The translations under genes were made by a program, and so were the position numbers. Below the pieces are notes generated by a model that saw only the letters and a program-made list of their open reading frames with translations, had not been told where the DNA came from and did no database searches. Shown in pieces: positions 1 to 8,905 of a stretch of 64,000 nt of DNA. The DNA is taken from positions 136,388-200,387 of the forward strand of contig JACPYS010000063.1 in the NCBI GenBank assembly GCA_016195915.1, read 5' to 3'. The number at the start of each line of letters is the position of its first letter. The stretch's first letter is position 1. Origin of the DNA: Betaproteobacteria bacterium. Its GTDB lineage: Bacteria; Pseudomonadota; Gammaproteobacteria; Burkholderiales; SG8-39.

Positions 1-525
1 GTAGGCCTTGACCGATTCGGCGCGTCGCACCGACAGTTTCTGGTTGTAGCCGTCGCTGCCGATCGAGTCGGTGTGGCCGATCGCGATCACCACCTCAAGG
101 TTCACGCCCTTGATCTTGCCGGCGAGATCATCGAGTTTGTCCTTGCCTTCCTTCTTCAGCGCGGACTTGTCGAAATCGAACAGCACGTCGGCGGCCATCG
201 TCACCTTTTGCGCGGCAGGTGCGGGGGGAGCCGGTTTGGGCTTGGCGGCTGGAGCGGGCGCCGGTCTCGGTGCAGGTGCAGGCGCGGCCGCAGGCGCCGG
301 AGCGGGCTTCTTGGGAACGAGATCCGGATCGCACTCGGCAATCGCCATCGCGGGCGACCAGTAGCCGGCGCGCCAGCATAGGCCGGTGGAGTTCTTCCAC
401 ACCATGTTGCCCGACGCCGGGTTGGTCCAATAGGCGGACTTGCTATCCTGCGCGGCTGCGCCCAGCGATACGGCCGAAAGAACCACGCCAACGGCCATGC
501 CGAGCGGTATCCATATTCTTTTCAT
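1..525 (-). CDS. OmpA family outer-membrane/peptidoglycan-associated protein, 3' end cut by window edge
   Basis: The frame is open from an ATG at 525 to base 1, giving 175 codons with no stop, so the C-terminus lies outside the window. An AGAGG-type ribosome site sits about 9 nt upstream. Order of parts: signal peptide (residues 1 to about 26, ending AAAQ), a Trp/Cys-rich module (about 31-70, motif NSTGLCWRAGYW and a CDPDLVPK end), an Ala/Pro/Lys-rich linker (about 71-105), then an OmpA-like peptidoglycan-binding domain beginning at VLFDFDKSALKKEG and containing GHTDSIGSDGYNQKLSVRRA. The family anchors the outer membrane to peptidoglycan. It is nearly identical in its N-terminal half to the gene at 1956-2648. 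Confidence 0.85.
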   Translation of the reverse strand, partial: MKRIWIPLGMAVGVVLSAVSLGAAAQDSKSAYWTNPASGNMVWKNSTGLCWRAGYWSPAMAIAECDPDLVPKKPAPAPAAAPAPAPRPAPAPAAKPKPAPPAPAAQKVTMAADVLFDFDKSALKKEGKDKLDDLAGKIKGVNLEVVIAIGHTDSIGSDGYNQKLSVRRAESVKAY

Positions 526-567
526 GATCCTATCCCCTCTTTGAGCGATCCGAAAACATTAGTCCAT

Positions 568-1890
568 TCAACACGCTGCACCAGTGTTAAGCCTATTCTG
601 CCATAACTCGGCACGGGTGTCCAAGGCAGCCAGCGCGGTGTTTTGCATCACCCCGTCAACGATTCGGCAGATGCCGTCCACCCAGACGTGGGAGACGTGC
701 TCCCTTCCGGCGCAGTACACGAGTTGAGAGGCCGGGTCGTAGCACGGAAGCAGTTCGGCCCCCGCAATGCGCACCGCCGCCAGATCGGCGCGTTTGCCCG
801 CCTCGATGGAGCCGATGCGATCGGAAAGCCCCAGCGCCTGAGCCCCGCCCAGTGTCGCGGCGCGCAGCGCTGCATGCGCCGGCATTGCTCCGGCGTTGCG
901 CGCCACCGCTTTCGCCAGCAGCGCCGCCTGTCGCATCTCCTGGAACATGTCCAGGCGATTGTTGCTCGCCGCACCGTCCGTGCCGATCGAGATGTTCACC
1001 CCCGCCTTTACGAGCGCGGCGATCGGCGCGAATCCGCTCGCGAGTTTCAGATTCGATGACGGGCAGTGCGCCACGGAGGCGCCATGTTTCGCGAGCAGGC
1101 CGATCTCCTCGCGCGTCAGGTGCACGCAATGGACCGCGATCAGGTTGGGGCCGAGCAGGCCGAGCGCGCGCAACCGTTCGAGCGGGCGCACGCCGTGCTC
1201 GGCCACCGAGCGCTCGAGTTCGCCGGTGGTCTCGTGCAGATGCACGTGGACGGGTACGTCGAGCTCGCCCGCAATGATCGCGACCTTTCTGAATGCGGCA
1301 TCCGACACCGTGAAGCGAGCGTGCGGGGCCAGGCAGAAACTGAGCAGCGCGTTTTCCTTGTGCCAGTCGCGCAGCTCGAGCCCCTTGGCCAGGTAATCAT
1401 CCGGATCGGCCGCGTAAGCGCTCGGATAATCGGCGACGAGGATGCCCAGAGAGGCGCGCATGCCTGCGGTGCTCGCGGCTTCGAGCGCGGCCTCGGGGAA
1501 GAAGTACATGTCGTTGAAGCAGGTGATCCCGCCGCGCAGCATCTCCGCGCAGGCGAGCAGCGTTCCGTCGCGCACGAATTCGTAACACAGGTGGCGCGCT
1601 TCCGTTGGCCAGATGTAATCCTGCAACCAGCGCATGAGCGGAAGGTCGTCGGCCAGGCCACGCATCAGCGTCGTGGCCGCGTGCGTATGCGTGTTGATCA
1701 GGCCGGGGATGAGTACGTGCTCTGCCAGATCCACGCGCAGCGCCGCGGGAAAGCGCCGCTCCGCCTCGATCGCGGGCAGCAGGGCCTCGATGCGCCCGTC
1801 GCACAGCGCAACGGCGTGCGCGCGGAGCACGGTGCCGGCGGGCTCCACCGGAATGATCCAGCGGGGGCGGATAAGCGTGATATCACTCAT
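568..1890 (-). CDS. mtaD: TRZ/ATZ family amidohydrolase (5-methylthioadenosine/S-adenosylhomocysteine deaminase-like)
   Basis: 440 residues, full length for the family. Metal and catalytic signatures of the amidohydrolase superfamily are all present: HTH at 68-70, HLHE at 217-220, a further His at 254, and the SIGTDGAASNN motif whose Asp305 is the usual metal/proton ligand. The family deaminates methylthioadenosine, adenosylhomocysteine or adenosine, or hydrolyses triazine-like rings; the exact substrate cannot be read from sequence, so the symbol is provisional. In many betaproteobacteria a gene of this type lies near ompA and gyrA, as here. A rho-independent terminator separates it from the upstream ompA copy, so it probably has its own promoter. 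Confidence 0.8.
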   Translation of the reverse strand: MSDITLIRPRWIIPVEPAGTVLRAHAVALCDGRIEALLPAIEAERRFPAALRVDLAEHVLIPGLINTHTHAATTLMRGLADDLPLMRWLQDYIWPTEARHLCYEFVRDGTLLACAEMLRGGITCFNDMYFFPEAALEAASTAGMRASLGILVADYPSAYAADPDDYLAKGLELRDWHKENALLSFCLAPHARFTVSDAAFRKVAIIAGELDVPVHVHLHETTGELERSVAEHGVRPLERLRALGLLGPNLIAVHCVHLTREEIGLLAKHGASVAHCPSSNLKLASGFAPIAALVKAGVNISIGTDGAASNNRLDMFQEMRQAALLAKAVARNAGAMPAHAALRAATLGGAQALGLSDRIGSIEAGKRADLAAVRIAGAELLPCYDPASQLVYCAGREHVSHVWVDGICRIVDGVMQNTALAALDTRAELWQNRLNTGAAC

Positions 1891-1910
1891 CGCTTGCCTG
1901 TGTGCAAATG

Positions 1911-1934
1911 AAAAGCCCCGCCGGGGCGGGGCTT
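1911..1934 (-). terminator. Rho-independent terminator downstream of the second ompA gene
   Basis: An 8-bp perfect stem (AAGCCCCG with CGGGGCTT, 1913-1920 and 1927-1934) has a CCGGGG loop. Read on the minus strand the stem is followed by TTTTC then ATTTG, a short U-tract. It lies 21 bases beyond the stop of the 1956-2648 gene and before the start of the amidohydrolase. Confidence 0.75.
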
Positions 1935-1955
1935 GTTGCGCGCCTGCGCGATCGC

Positions 1956-2648
1956 CTACTTCTTCAACGTGCCTTCAGCCTCGATTTCCACCCGGCGGTT
2001 GGGCTCGAGGCACGCGATCAAGGCTTTCCTGTTCTTCTGGTCCGGGCAGCTCTTGACCGGCGAGGTCTTGCCGAAGCCGAAGGTCTCGATCTTCGAAGCG
2101 TCCACGCCTTTCTTCACGAGATAGGCCTTCACCGCATTGGCGCGGCGCTCAGACAGTTTCTGGTTGTACTGCGGCGAGCCGAGCCGGTCTGCGTGGCCGG
2201 AGACGTTCATGTACTTGAGCGTGCCCATGGCGGGCAGCTTCGCGACGACATCCGTGTCGATGCGGAACTCGGCCTGCTTGTCGAGCTTGGCACCGTTGGA
2301 TCCGAAGATCACGATCGCCTTGATCACCGGCGGCTTGGGTGCGGGCGCCGCAGCCGGTTTCGGTGCCGGGGCCGGTACGGGCGCCGCCGGCGCAGGCGCG
2401 GGGCGCGCGGGTGCGGCGGGCACGGGCGCGGGTGCCTTGGGCACGAGGTCCGGATCGCACTCGGCGATCGCCATCGCGGGCGACCAGTAGCCTGCGCGCC
2501 AGCACAGGCCGGTGGAATTCTTCCAGACCATGTTGCCCGAAGCCGAGTTGGTCCAGTAGCCTGCCTTGTCCTGCGCGGACGCGAGCCCCGATGCCGAGAC
2601 CAGCGTCGCGGCGAACGAAGTCGCCAACAGCAGTTTGATCGTTTTCAT
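1956..2648 (-). CDS. OmpA family outer-membrane protein (complete paralogue)
   Basis: 230 residues from the ATG at 2648, chosen because it begins the signal peptide MKTIKLLLATSFAATLVSA and is preceded by GGAGA at 7 nt. The frame extends further upstream but that part has no signal sequence. Parts: signal peptide (1-26), Trp/Cys module almost identical to the gene at 1-525, Ala/Pro linker (about 70-95), OmpA-like domain with GHADRLGSPQYNQKLSERRA and the C-terminal PNRRVEIE motif. Residues 135-230 include two Cys (in SCPDQKN and IACLEPN) that may form the disulfide typical of this OmpA group. It is divergent from gyrA and ends in a terminator. Confidence 0.88.
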   Translation of the reverse strand: MKTIKLLLATSFAATLVSASGLASAQDKAGYWTNSASGNMVWKNSTGLCWRAGYWSPAMAIAECDPDLVPKAPAPVPAAPARPAPAPAAPVPAPAPKPAAAPAPKPPVIKAIVIFGSNGAKLDKQAEFRIDTDVVAKLPAMGTLKYMNVSGHADRLGSPQYNQKLSERRANAVKAYLVKKGVDASKIETFGFGKTSPVKSCPDQKNRKALIACLEPNRRVEIEAEGTLKK

Positions 2649-2817
2649 CGAAGTCTCCCTGGATTTTTGTATTCGATGAGCCCACGCGCGTGGAATGAGC
2701 CTCACTTTGGATTGTAAGCGCTCGCCGCGTGTTTCGACAAGCGCATGTGCGGCTCCCGGCGCGCTCCGCACCGGCCCCGTTTTCGCGCGATACGCCTGCA
2801 TTCGAGACGAGCCGACA

Positions 2818-2826
2818 TGGTAAAAT
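2818..2826 (+). promoter_or_regulatory. Candidate extended -10 promoter element for gyrA
   Basis: TGG followed by TAAAAT (2821-2826) makes an extended -10 motif 84 nt before the gyrA ATG, in an otherwise GC-rich 261-bp gap between divergent genes. No good TTGACA-like -35 is present at normal spacing, which is acceptable for extended -10 promoters. No transcript data support it. Confidence 0.4.
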
Positions 2827-2909
2827 TTCAGGTTTTAACTGCGCCCGATTTTTGGCCGGCGAATCGAACGCTTGCGGCCCGGACGAAGGCTCTGCCAGAA
2901 CACCCGTAA

Positions 2910-5555
2910 ATGGACCAATTCGCCAAGGAAACGCTCCCGATCAGTCTCGAAGAGGAGATGAGGCGTTCGTACCTCGATTACGCGATGAGCGTGATCGTCG
3001 GCCGGGCGCTCCCCGACGTGCGCGACGGCCTGAAGCCGGTGCACCGCAGAGTGCTGTTTGCCATGCACGAGCTGTCGAACGACTGGAACCGCCCGTACAA
3101 GAAGTCGGCGCGCATCGTGGGCGACGTGATCGGCAAATACCACCCGCACGGCGACTCGGCGGTCTACGACACGATCGTGCGCATGGCGCAGGATTTTTCC
3201 CTGCGCTACGTGCTGGTGGACGGACAGGGCAACTTCGGTTCGGTGGACGGCGACAACGCGGCAGCGATGCGCTACACCGAAATCCGCATGGCGCGCATCG
3301 GCCACGAGTTGCTCGCCGACATCGACAAGGAGACGGTGGATTTCGGTCCGAACTACGACGGTTCGGAGCAGGAGCCGCTGATCCTCCCGTCGCGCATCCC
3401 GAACCTGCTGGTCAACGGCTCGTCGGGAATCGCCGTGGGCATGGCGACCAACATTCCGCCGCACAACCTCAACGAGGTGGTCGACGCATGCCTCGCGCTG
3501 CTCGCGAACCCGGGCATCGGCATCGGCGATCTGATCAAGATCGTGCCGGGGCCGGATTTCCCCACCGCGGGAATCATCTACGGTGTCTCCGGCGCGCACG
3601 AGGGTTACCTCACCGGCCGCGGTCGCGTGGTGATGCGCGCCCGCACGCACTTCGAGGAGTTCGATCGCGGCAACCGCAGCGCCATCATCATCGACGAGCT
3701 GCCCTACCAGGTGAACAAGAAGACGCTGCTGGAGAAGCTCGCCGAGTTGGTGAGGGACAAGCGCATCGAAGGCATTTCCGACATCCGCGACGAATCCGAC
3801 AAATCGGGCATGCGCGCCGTGATCGAGTTGAAGCGCGCCGAGATCCCGGAAGTGGTGCTCAACAATCTGTACAAGCAGACGCAGCTGCAGGACAGCTTCG
3901 GCATGAACATGGTGGCGCTGGTGGACAACCAGCCGCGGCTGCTCAACCTCAAGCAACTGCTCGAGGCATTCCTTTCACACCGGCGCGAAGTGGTGACGCG
4001 GCGCACCCTGTTCGAGCTGAAAAAGGCGCGCGAACGCGGCCACGTGCTGGAAGGGCTCGCGATCGCACTTTCGAACGTCGACGACGTGATCGAGCTGATC
4101 AGGCGGGCGCCTGCCCCCGCCGACGCGAAGCGCGAGCTGATGGCGAGGGCGTGGCAGTCCCAACTCGTGCTCGAGATGATCGAGCGGGTGGCAGGCGGCA
4201 ATGCCGCCACGCAGTTCCGCCCGGAAGGCCTGTCGGCGGAGTACGGGTCGAAGGAAAACGGCTATCGGCTCTCCGGCGAGCAGGCGCAGGCGATCCTGGA
4301 ACTCAGGCTGCAGCGCCTCACCGGCCTCGAGCGCGACAAGATCCGCGACGAGTACAAGGAAGTAATGACGACGATCGCGGACCTGCTCGATATTCTCGAT
4401 AAGCCCGCGCGCGTCACCGCCATCATCGGCGATGAGCTGAAGGCGATCCGGCTGCACTACGGCGATGCGCGGCGCAGCGAGATCGTGACGCACGCCGAGG
4501 ACATCGCGCTCGAGGACCTGATCACGCCGCAGGACCTGGTGGTCACTTTTTCGCACAGCGGCTACGCCAAGGCGCAGCCGCTCGACGAGTACCGCGCGCA
4601 GCGGCGCGGCGGGCGCGGCAAGCAGGCCGCCTCGACCAAGGAAGACGATTTCATCGAGCGGCTGTTCGTGGCGCATTCGCACGATTACCTGCTGTGCTTT
4701 TCCAATCGCGGGCGCCTGTACTGGCTCAAGGTGTACGAAGTCCCCCAGGGAAACCGCTCCGGACGCGGCAAGCCCATCGTCAACATGTTCCCCCTCACCG
4801 AGGGAGAAAAGATCACCGCCGTGGTGCCGGTGCGGGAGTTCGACGCCAGGCACTACGTGTTCATGGCCACCGCGCAGGGCACCGTGAAGAAGACCGCGCT
4901 GGATGATTTCTCGCGCCCCCGTCCATCGGGAATCATCGCCGTCAACCTCGACGAGAGCGACTACCTGGTCGGCGTTGCGCTCACCGACGGAAGCTATGAC
5001 GTGATGCTGTTCTCATCGGATGGCAAGGCCGTGCGATTCCAGGAAGACGAAGTGCGGCCGATGGGCCGCCAGGCCACCGGAGTGCGCGGCATGCGCCTGG
5101 GTGACGGTCACAAGGTGGTGTGCATGCTGGTGGCAAACGACGAACAGCGCACGGTGCTGACTGCCACGGAGAACGGATTCGGCAAGCGCACGCCGATCGC
5201 GGAGTACACGCGCCACGGGCGCGGCGGGCAGGGAATGATCGCGATCCAGGCCTCGGAGCGCAACGGCGCGCTGGTCGGGGCGGTTTTGGTGGATGATGCG
5301 GACGAACTGATGCTCATCTCGACCGGCGGGGTCCTGATTCGCACCAAGGTGGCGCAGATCCGGGAGCAGGGCCGCTCGACGCAGGGCGTGACGCTGATCT
5401 CGCTGGGAGAGGGCGAAAAGCTCGCCGGCATCGAGCCGGTCGCCGAGCGCGACGACGATGAGAACGGTAACGGGAACGGGAACGGCAACAGCAACCGTAA
5501 CGAACACGGCGCCGACGACACCGATGCCGGTGACGGCGGGCCGAAGGAGAAATGA
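2910..5555 (+). CDS. gyrA: DNA gyrase subunit A
   Basis: 881 residues, normal length. It is the breakage-reunion subunit of the A2B2 topoisomerase that introduces negative supercoils. Catalytic Tyr122 sits in [10 protein letters not shown]. The quinolone-determining region keeps Ser83 and Asp87 (HGDSAVYDT), the susceptible state in E. coli numbering. The GyrA box QRRGGRGK at 564-571 starts the C-terminal DNA-wrapping beta-pinwheel and distinguishes it from ParC. The tail after about residue 850 is an unusual Asn/Gly-rich then acidic stretch (alternating GN repeats) of low complexity. The stop is almost contiguous with serC (gap of 2 nt to the preferred serC start). Confidence 0.98.
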   Translation: MDQFAKETLPISLEEEMRRSYLDYAMSVIVGRALPDVRDGLKPVHRRVLFAMHELSNDWNRPYKKSARIVGDVIGKYHPHGDSAVYDTIVRMAQDFSLRYVLVDGQGNFGSVDGDNAAAMRYTEIRMARIGHELLADIDKETVDFGPNYDGSEQEPLILPSRIPNLLVNGSSGIAVGMATNIPPHNLNEVVDACLALLANPGIGIGDLIKIVPGPDFPTAGIIYGVSGAHEGYLTGRGRVVMRARTHFEEFDRGNRSAIIIDELPYQVNKKTLLEKLAELVRDKRIEGISDIRDESDKSGMRAVIELKRAEIPEVVLNNLYKQTQLQDSFGMNMVALVDNQPRLLNLKQLLEAFLSHRREVVTRRTLFELKKARERGHVLEGLAIALSNVDDVIELIRRAPAPADAKRELMARAWQSQLVLEMIERVAGGNAATQFRPEGLSAEYGSKENGYRLSGEQAQAILELRLQRLTGLERDKIRDEYKEVMTTIADLLDILDKPARVTAIIGDELKAIRLHYGDARRSEIVTHAEDIALEDLITPQDLVVTFSHSGYAKAQPLDEYRAQRRGGRGKQAASTKEDDFIERLFVAHSHDYLLCFSNRGRLYWLKVYEVPQGNRSGRGKPIVNMFPLTEGEKITAVVPVREFDARHYVFMATAQGTVKKTALDDFSRPRPSGIIAVNLDESDYLVGVALTDGSYDVMLFSSDGKAVRFQEDEVRPMGRQATGVRGMRLGDGHKVVCMLVANDEQRTVLTATENGFGKRTPIAEYTRHGRGGQGMIAIQASERNGALVGAVLVDDADELMLISTGGVLIRTKVAQIREQGRSTQGVTLISLGEGEKLAGIEPVAERDDDENGNGNGNGNSNRNEHGADDTDAGDGGPKEK

Positions 5556-5557
5556 TC

Positions 5558-6640
5558 ATGTCGCGGGTATTCAATTTCAGCGCGGGCCCGGCAGTGCTGC
5601 CGGAAGAGGTGCTGGCGCAGGCCGGCGACGAGATGCTCGACTGGCGGGGTTCGGGCATGTGCGTGATGGAGATGAGCCATCGCGGCAAGGAATACATGGA
5701 GATCCACGCCCAGGCCGAGCGCGACCTGCGCGAACTGCTCGCCATCCCCGCCAACTACAAGGTTCTGTTCCTGCAGGGCGGGGCGTCCCTTCAATTCAAC
5801 ATGCTGCCCGTGAATCTCTGCCCGGCAGGGGGGAAGGCCGATTATGTGGTGACCGGCGAGTGGTCGAAAAAAGCGGTGAAGGAAGCCAAGCCCCTGTGCG
5901 ACCTGCACGTCATGGCGAGCTCCGAGGACCGCAAATTCACCTGCGCACCGCCGCAATCCGAGTGGAAGCTGCGCAAGGACGCGGCCTACGCCCACTATTG
6001 CTCGAATGAAACCATCGGCGGCGTGGAGTTCCACTGGATTCCGCAGACGGGCGAGGTGCCGCTGGTCGCGGACGCCTCGTCGCATATCCTGTCACGCCCT
6101 CTCGAGGTGTCGAAGTTCGGCGTGATCTACGCCGGTGCGCAGAAGAACATCGGCCCGGCCGGACTCACCATCGTCATCGTGCGCGACGACCTGTTCGCGC
6201 GCGCGCGGCCCGGCACGCCGTCCATGCTCAGCTACAAGGTGCACGCGGACGCCGATTCGATGTCGAACACCCCCCCGACCTACGCGGTGTACGTCGCCGG
6301 CCTGGTGTTCAAGTGGCTCAAGCGGCTGGGCGGGCTCGGCGCGATGGAGCAGCGCAATATCGAGAAAGCGAAGCTGCTCTACGACGTGATCGATGCGAGC
6401 CGTTTCTATCACAACCCGGTGGACAAGCGCGACCGCTCGCGCATGAACGTGCCGTTCACGCTGCCCGACGAAGCGCTCGATGAAATTTTCCTCAAGGGCG
6501 CGAAGGACCGCGGCATGATCCAGTTGAAGGGGCACCGGTCGGTGGGCGGCATGCGCGCCTCGATCTACAACGCAATGCCGCTGGAAGGCGTGCGGCGCCT
6601 GGCCGGTTACATGCGTGAATTCGAGGCGAGTCATGGCTGA
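5558..6640 (+). CDS. serC: Phosphoserine aminotransferase
   Basis: 360 residues. It converts 3-phosphohydroxypyruvate to phosphoserine (serine pathway) and 3-hydroxy-4-phosphohydroxythreonine precursor (vitamin B6 pathway) with PLP. It starts SRVFNFSAGPAVLPEEV, the classical N-terminus; the PLP lysine is Lys196 in YAGAQKNIGPAG. Two ATGs are available: 5552 overlaps the gyrA stop but lies only 2 nt from AAGGAG (5544-5549), while 5558 has 8-nt spacing and is preferred. It is directly followed by a phosphoglycerate dehydrogenase gene, so two of the three serine-pathway steps are neighbours. Confidence 0.96.
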   Translation: MSRVFNFSAGPAVLPEEVLAQAGDEMLDWRGSGMCVMEMSHRGKEYMEIHAQAERDLRELLAIPANYKVLFLQGGASLQFNMLPVNLCPAGGKADYVVTGEWSKKAVKEAKPLCDLHVMASSEDRKFTCAPPQSEWKLRKDAAYAHYCSNETIGGVEFHWIPQTGEVPLVADASSHILSRPLEVSKFGVIYAGAQKNIGPAGLTIVIVRDDLFARARPGTPSMLSYKVHADADSMSNTPPTYAVYVAGLVFKWLKRLGGLGAMEQRNIEKAKLLYDVIDASRFYHNPVDKRDRSRMNVPFTLPDEALDEIFLKGAKDRGMIQLKGHRSVGGMRASIYNAMPLEGVRRLAGYMREFEASHG

Positions 6641-6656
6641 AAAGGGAGAGAAGAAA

Positions 6657-7829
6657 ATGTTCGATGTTCTCGTCATCAACGCGATCGCGTCGATCGGACT
6701 GGATCGATTTCCTGCGCAGCGCTACAAGGTGTCGGCGGATGCCAGGACGCCGGACGTGGTGCTGGTGCGTTCGCAGGACCTGCACAAGTTCGATTTTGGC
6801 GCGAGCGTCAAGGCGGTGGGCCGGGCCGGCGCCGGCACCAACAATATTCCCGTCGCGCAACTCACGAAACGCGGGGTGCCGGTATTCAACGCGCCCGGCG
6901 CGAATGCGAATGCGGTCAAGGAACTGGTGCTGGCCGGAATGCTGCTCGCCGCGCGCAACCTCGCCGGAGCGCTTGAATTCGTGCGCGGACTCGATGCGTC
7001 CGCGACCGACCTCGCCAAGCGCGTCGAGTCGGGAAAGAAAGAGTATGCGGGCACCGAACTGCCCGGGCAGACGCTGGGGGTGATCGGGCTGGGCAAGATC
7101 GGCAGCCTGGTGGCCGACGCGGCGATCCGCCTCGGCATGCAGGTGCAGGGTTACGACCCCGAAATCACCGTCGATGCGGCCTGGAGCCTGCCGTCGCAGG
7201 TGCGGCGCGCGAATTCGGTCGATGAGTTGATCCGCACCAGCAACTTCGTCACTCTGCACGTGCCGCTGGTGGACAAGACCCGGCATCTCGTCAACGCGAA
7301 AAACGTAGAGCATTTCAAGCCGGCTGCGGTGCTGCTCAATTTCTCCCGCGAGGGCGTGGTCGACGACGCCGCGGTGCTCAAAGGCCTGGCAGTCAAGCAG
7401 CTGCACGCTTACGTGACGGATTTTCCGACTGCAGAACTGCTGCGCGTGCCCGGAGTGATTGCACTGCCGCATCTGGGCGCCTCGACCCGCGAGGCCGAGG
7501 AGAACTGCGCCATCATGGTGGTGGACCAGGCGCGCGAGTACCTCGAGCAGGGCAATGTTCAGAATGCGGTCAATTTCCCGGATACGGCGATGGCGCGCGA
7601 GTCGCCGTTCCGCGTCGCCATCGCGAACGCGAACATGCCGAACATGCTGGCGCGCATTTCCGAGTCGATGGGCGGCGCGGGGCTCAATATCCACAACATG
7701 ATCAACAAGTCCAGGGGCGAGCTTGCCTACACGCTGGTGGATGTGGACAGCGCCGTTCCCGCAGCGGTGCTGGAGCGGTTGCGCGCCGTCGAGGGCGTGC
7801 TTGCGGTGCGCTATCTCCCGGCGGAATAG
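6657..7829 (+). CDS. serA: D-3-phosphoglycerate dehydrogenase with C-terminal ACT domain
   Basis: 390 residues from the ATG at 6657, which has AAGGGAGAG 7 nt upstream; an earlier in-frame ATG at 6633 overlaps serC and lacks a site. The first step of serine synthesis: NAD-dependent oxidation of 3-phosphoglycerate. NAD Rossmann motif GLGKIGS (144-150); catalytic Arg231 in NFSREGVVDD, Glu260 and His272 (LPHLGAST). Residues about 318-387 form an ACT domain, usually the serine feedback site. Length is that of the compact ACT-containing type rather than the long type with an intervening domain. It lies 16 nt after serC and 8 nt before pheA. Confidence 0.9.
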   Translation: MFDVLVINAIASIGLDRFPAQRYKVSADARTPDVVLVRSQDLHKFDFGASVKAVGRAGAGTNNIPVAQLTKRGVPVFNAPGANANAVKELVLAGMLLAARNLAGALEFVRGLDASATDLAKRVESGKKEYAGTELPGQTLGVIGLGKIGSLVADAAIRLGMQVQGYDPEITVDAAWSLPSQVRRANSVDELIRTSNFVTLHVPLVDKTRHLVNAKNVEHFKPAAVLLNFSREGVVDDAAVLKGLAVKQLHAYVTDFPTAELLRVPGVIALPHLGASTREAEENCAIMVVDQAREYLEQGNVQNAVNFPDTAMARESPFRVAIANANMPNMLARISESMGGAGLNIHNMINKSRGELAYTLVDVDSAVPAAVLERLRAVEGVLAVRYLPAE

Positions 7830-7837
7830 ACGCCGGC

Positions 7838-8905
7838 ATGACCGATCGCATTTCGCGTCTTCGCGTCAGGATCGATCGCATCGACGACGAATTGCTCGCG
7901 CTCGTCAACCGGCGCGCGCAGCTCGCGCGCGAGATCGGCGCGCTCAAGCATCGCGCCCCCGCCTACCGTCCCGAGCGCGAGGCGGTGATCCTGCGCCGCA
8001 TCGCCAGGGCCAATCCGGGCCCGCTGGGCCGCAGCGGCGTGGGCGCGATCTTCCGCGAGCTCATTTCAGCCTGCCGCGGACTGGAGCAGACCTCGCGCGT
8101 CGCCTACCTCGGGCCGCAGGGTACATTCAGCGAGATGGCAGTATTGCGTCAGTTCGGGCACGCGGTCGAGGCGGTGCCCTGCGCCTCGATCGAGGAGGTA
8201 TTCCGCGCGACCGAGACCGGCGAGTGCCAGTTTGCGGTGGTGCCGGTGGAAAATTCCACGGACGGCGCGGTTGCGCGCAGCCTCGATCTGCTGCTTGCGA
8301 CTCCGCAGAAGATCTGCGCCGAGATCGTGTTGCGGGTGCACCAGAACGCGATGTGCGGGAAGACCTTGCTGAAGTCGGTCAGGAAGGTCTACTCGCATGC
8401 GCAGTCGCTCGCGCAATGCAACGGATGGCTGGCCCGGAACCTGCCATTCGCCGAGCGTGTCCCGGTTTCGAGCAACGCCGAGGCGGCGCGACGCGCCGCG
8501 ACGGAGGCGGGCGCCTGCGCGATCGGGCCTGATATCGCCGCGCAGCGCTACGGCCTGAAGATCGTTGCCTCCAGCATCGAGGACATCGCCAACAACCGCA
8601 CGCGTTTCATGGTGCTCGGCGACGTCGAGCCCTCGCCCAGCGGGCGCGATGCCACCTCGATCGTCATGTCCGCGCCGAACCGGCCCGGCGCGGTGCACGC
8701 ACTGCTCACCCCGCTCGCCAGGCATGGCGTGAGCATGTCGCGGCTCGAATCGCGGCCGACCCGCGTGGGCCAGTGGGAGTACTACTTCTTCGCCGATCTC
8801 ATCGGCCACCGCAGCGACCCGCCGGTCGCGAAGGCGCTTGCTGCGCTGCGAAAAATCGCGCCCTTTCTCAAGGTTCTCGGCTCCTATCCGGTGTCTGCGA
8901 AATGA
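7838..8905 (+). CDS. pheA: Bifunctional chorismate mutase / prephenate dehydratase (P-protein)
   Basis: 355 residues. It converts chorismate to prephenate and prephenate to phenylpyruvate. Residues 1 to about 85 are an AroQ-type helical chorismate mutase (RLRVRIDRIDDELLALVNRR start); about 88-262 form the prephenate dehydratase domain with AYLGPQGTFSE, VPVENSTDGAV and the catalytic NNRTRFMVLG motif (Thr255-Arg-Phe257); about 270-350 form an ACT domain with ESRPTR, the phenylalanine feedback-binding signature. Its TGA overlaps the hisC ATG by 4 nt (ATGA), implying coupled translation. Confidence 0.96.
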   Translation: MTDRISRLRVRIDRIDDELLALVNRRAQLAREIGALKHRAPAYRPEREAVILRRIARANPGPLGRSGVGAIFRELISACRGLEQTSRVAYLGPQGTFSEMAVLRQFGHAVEAVPCASIEEVFRATETGECQFAVVPVENSTDGAVARSLDLLLATPQKICAEIVLRVHQNAMCGKTLLKSVRKVYSHAQSLAQCNGWLARNLPFAERVPVSSNAEAARRAATEAGACAIGPDIAAQRYGLKIVASSIEDIANNRTRFMVLGDVEPSPSGRDATSIVMSAPNRPGAVHALLTPLARHGVSMSRLESRPTRVGQWEYYFFADLIGHRSDPPVAKALAALRKIAPFLKVLGSYPVSAK

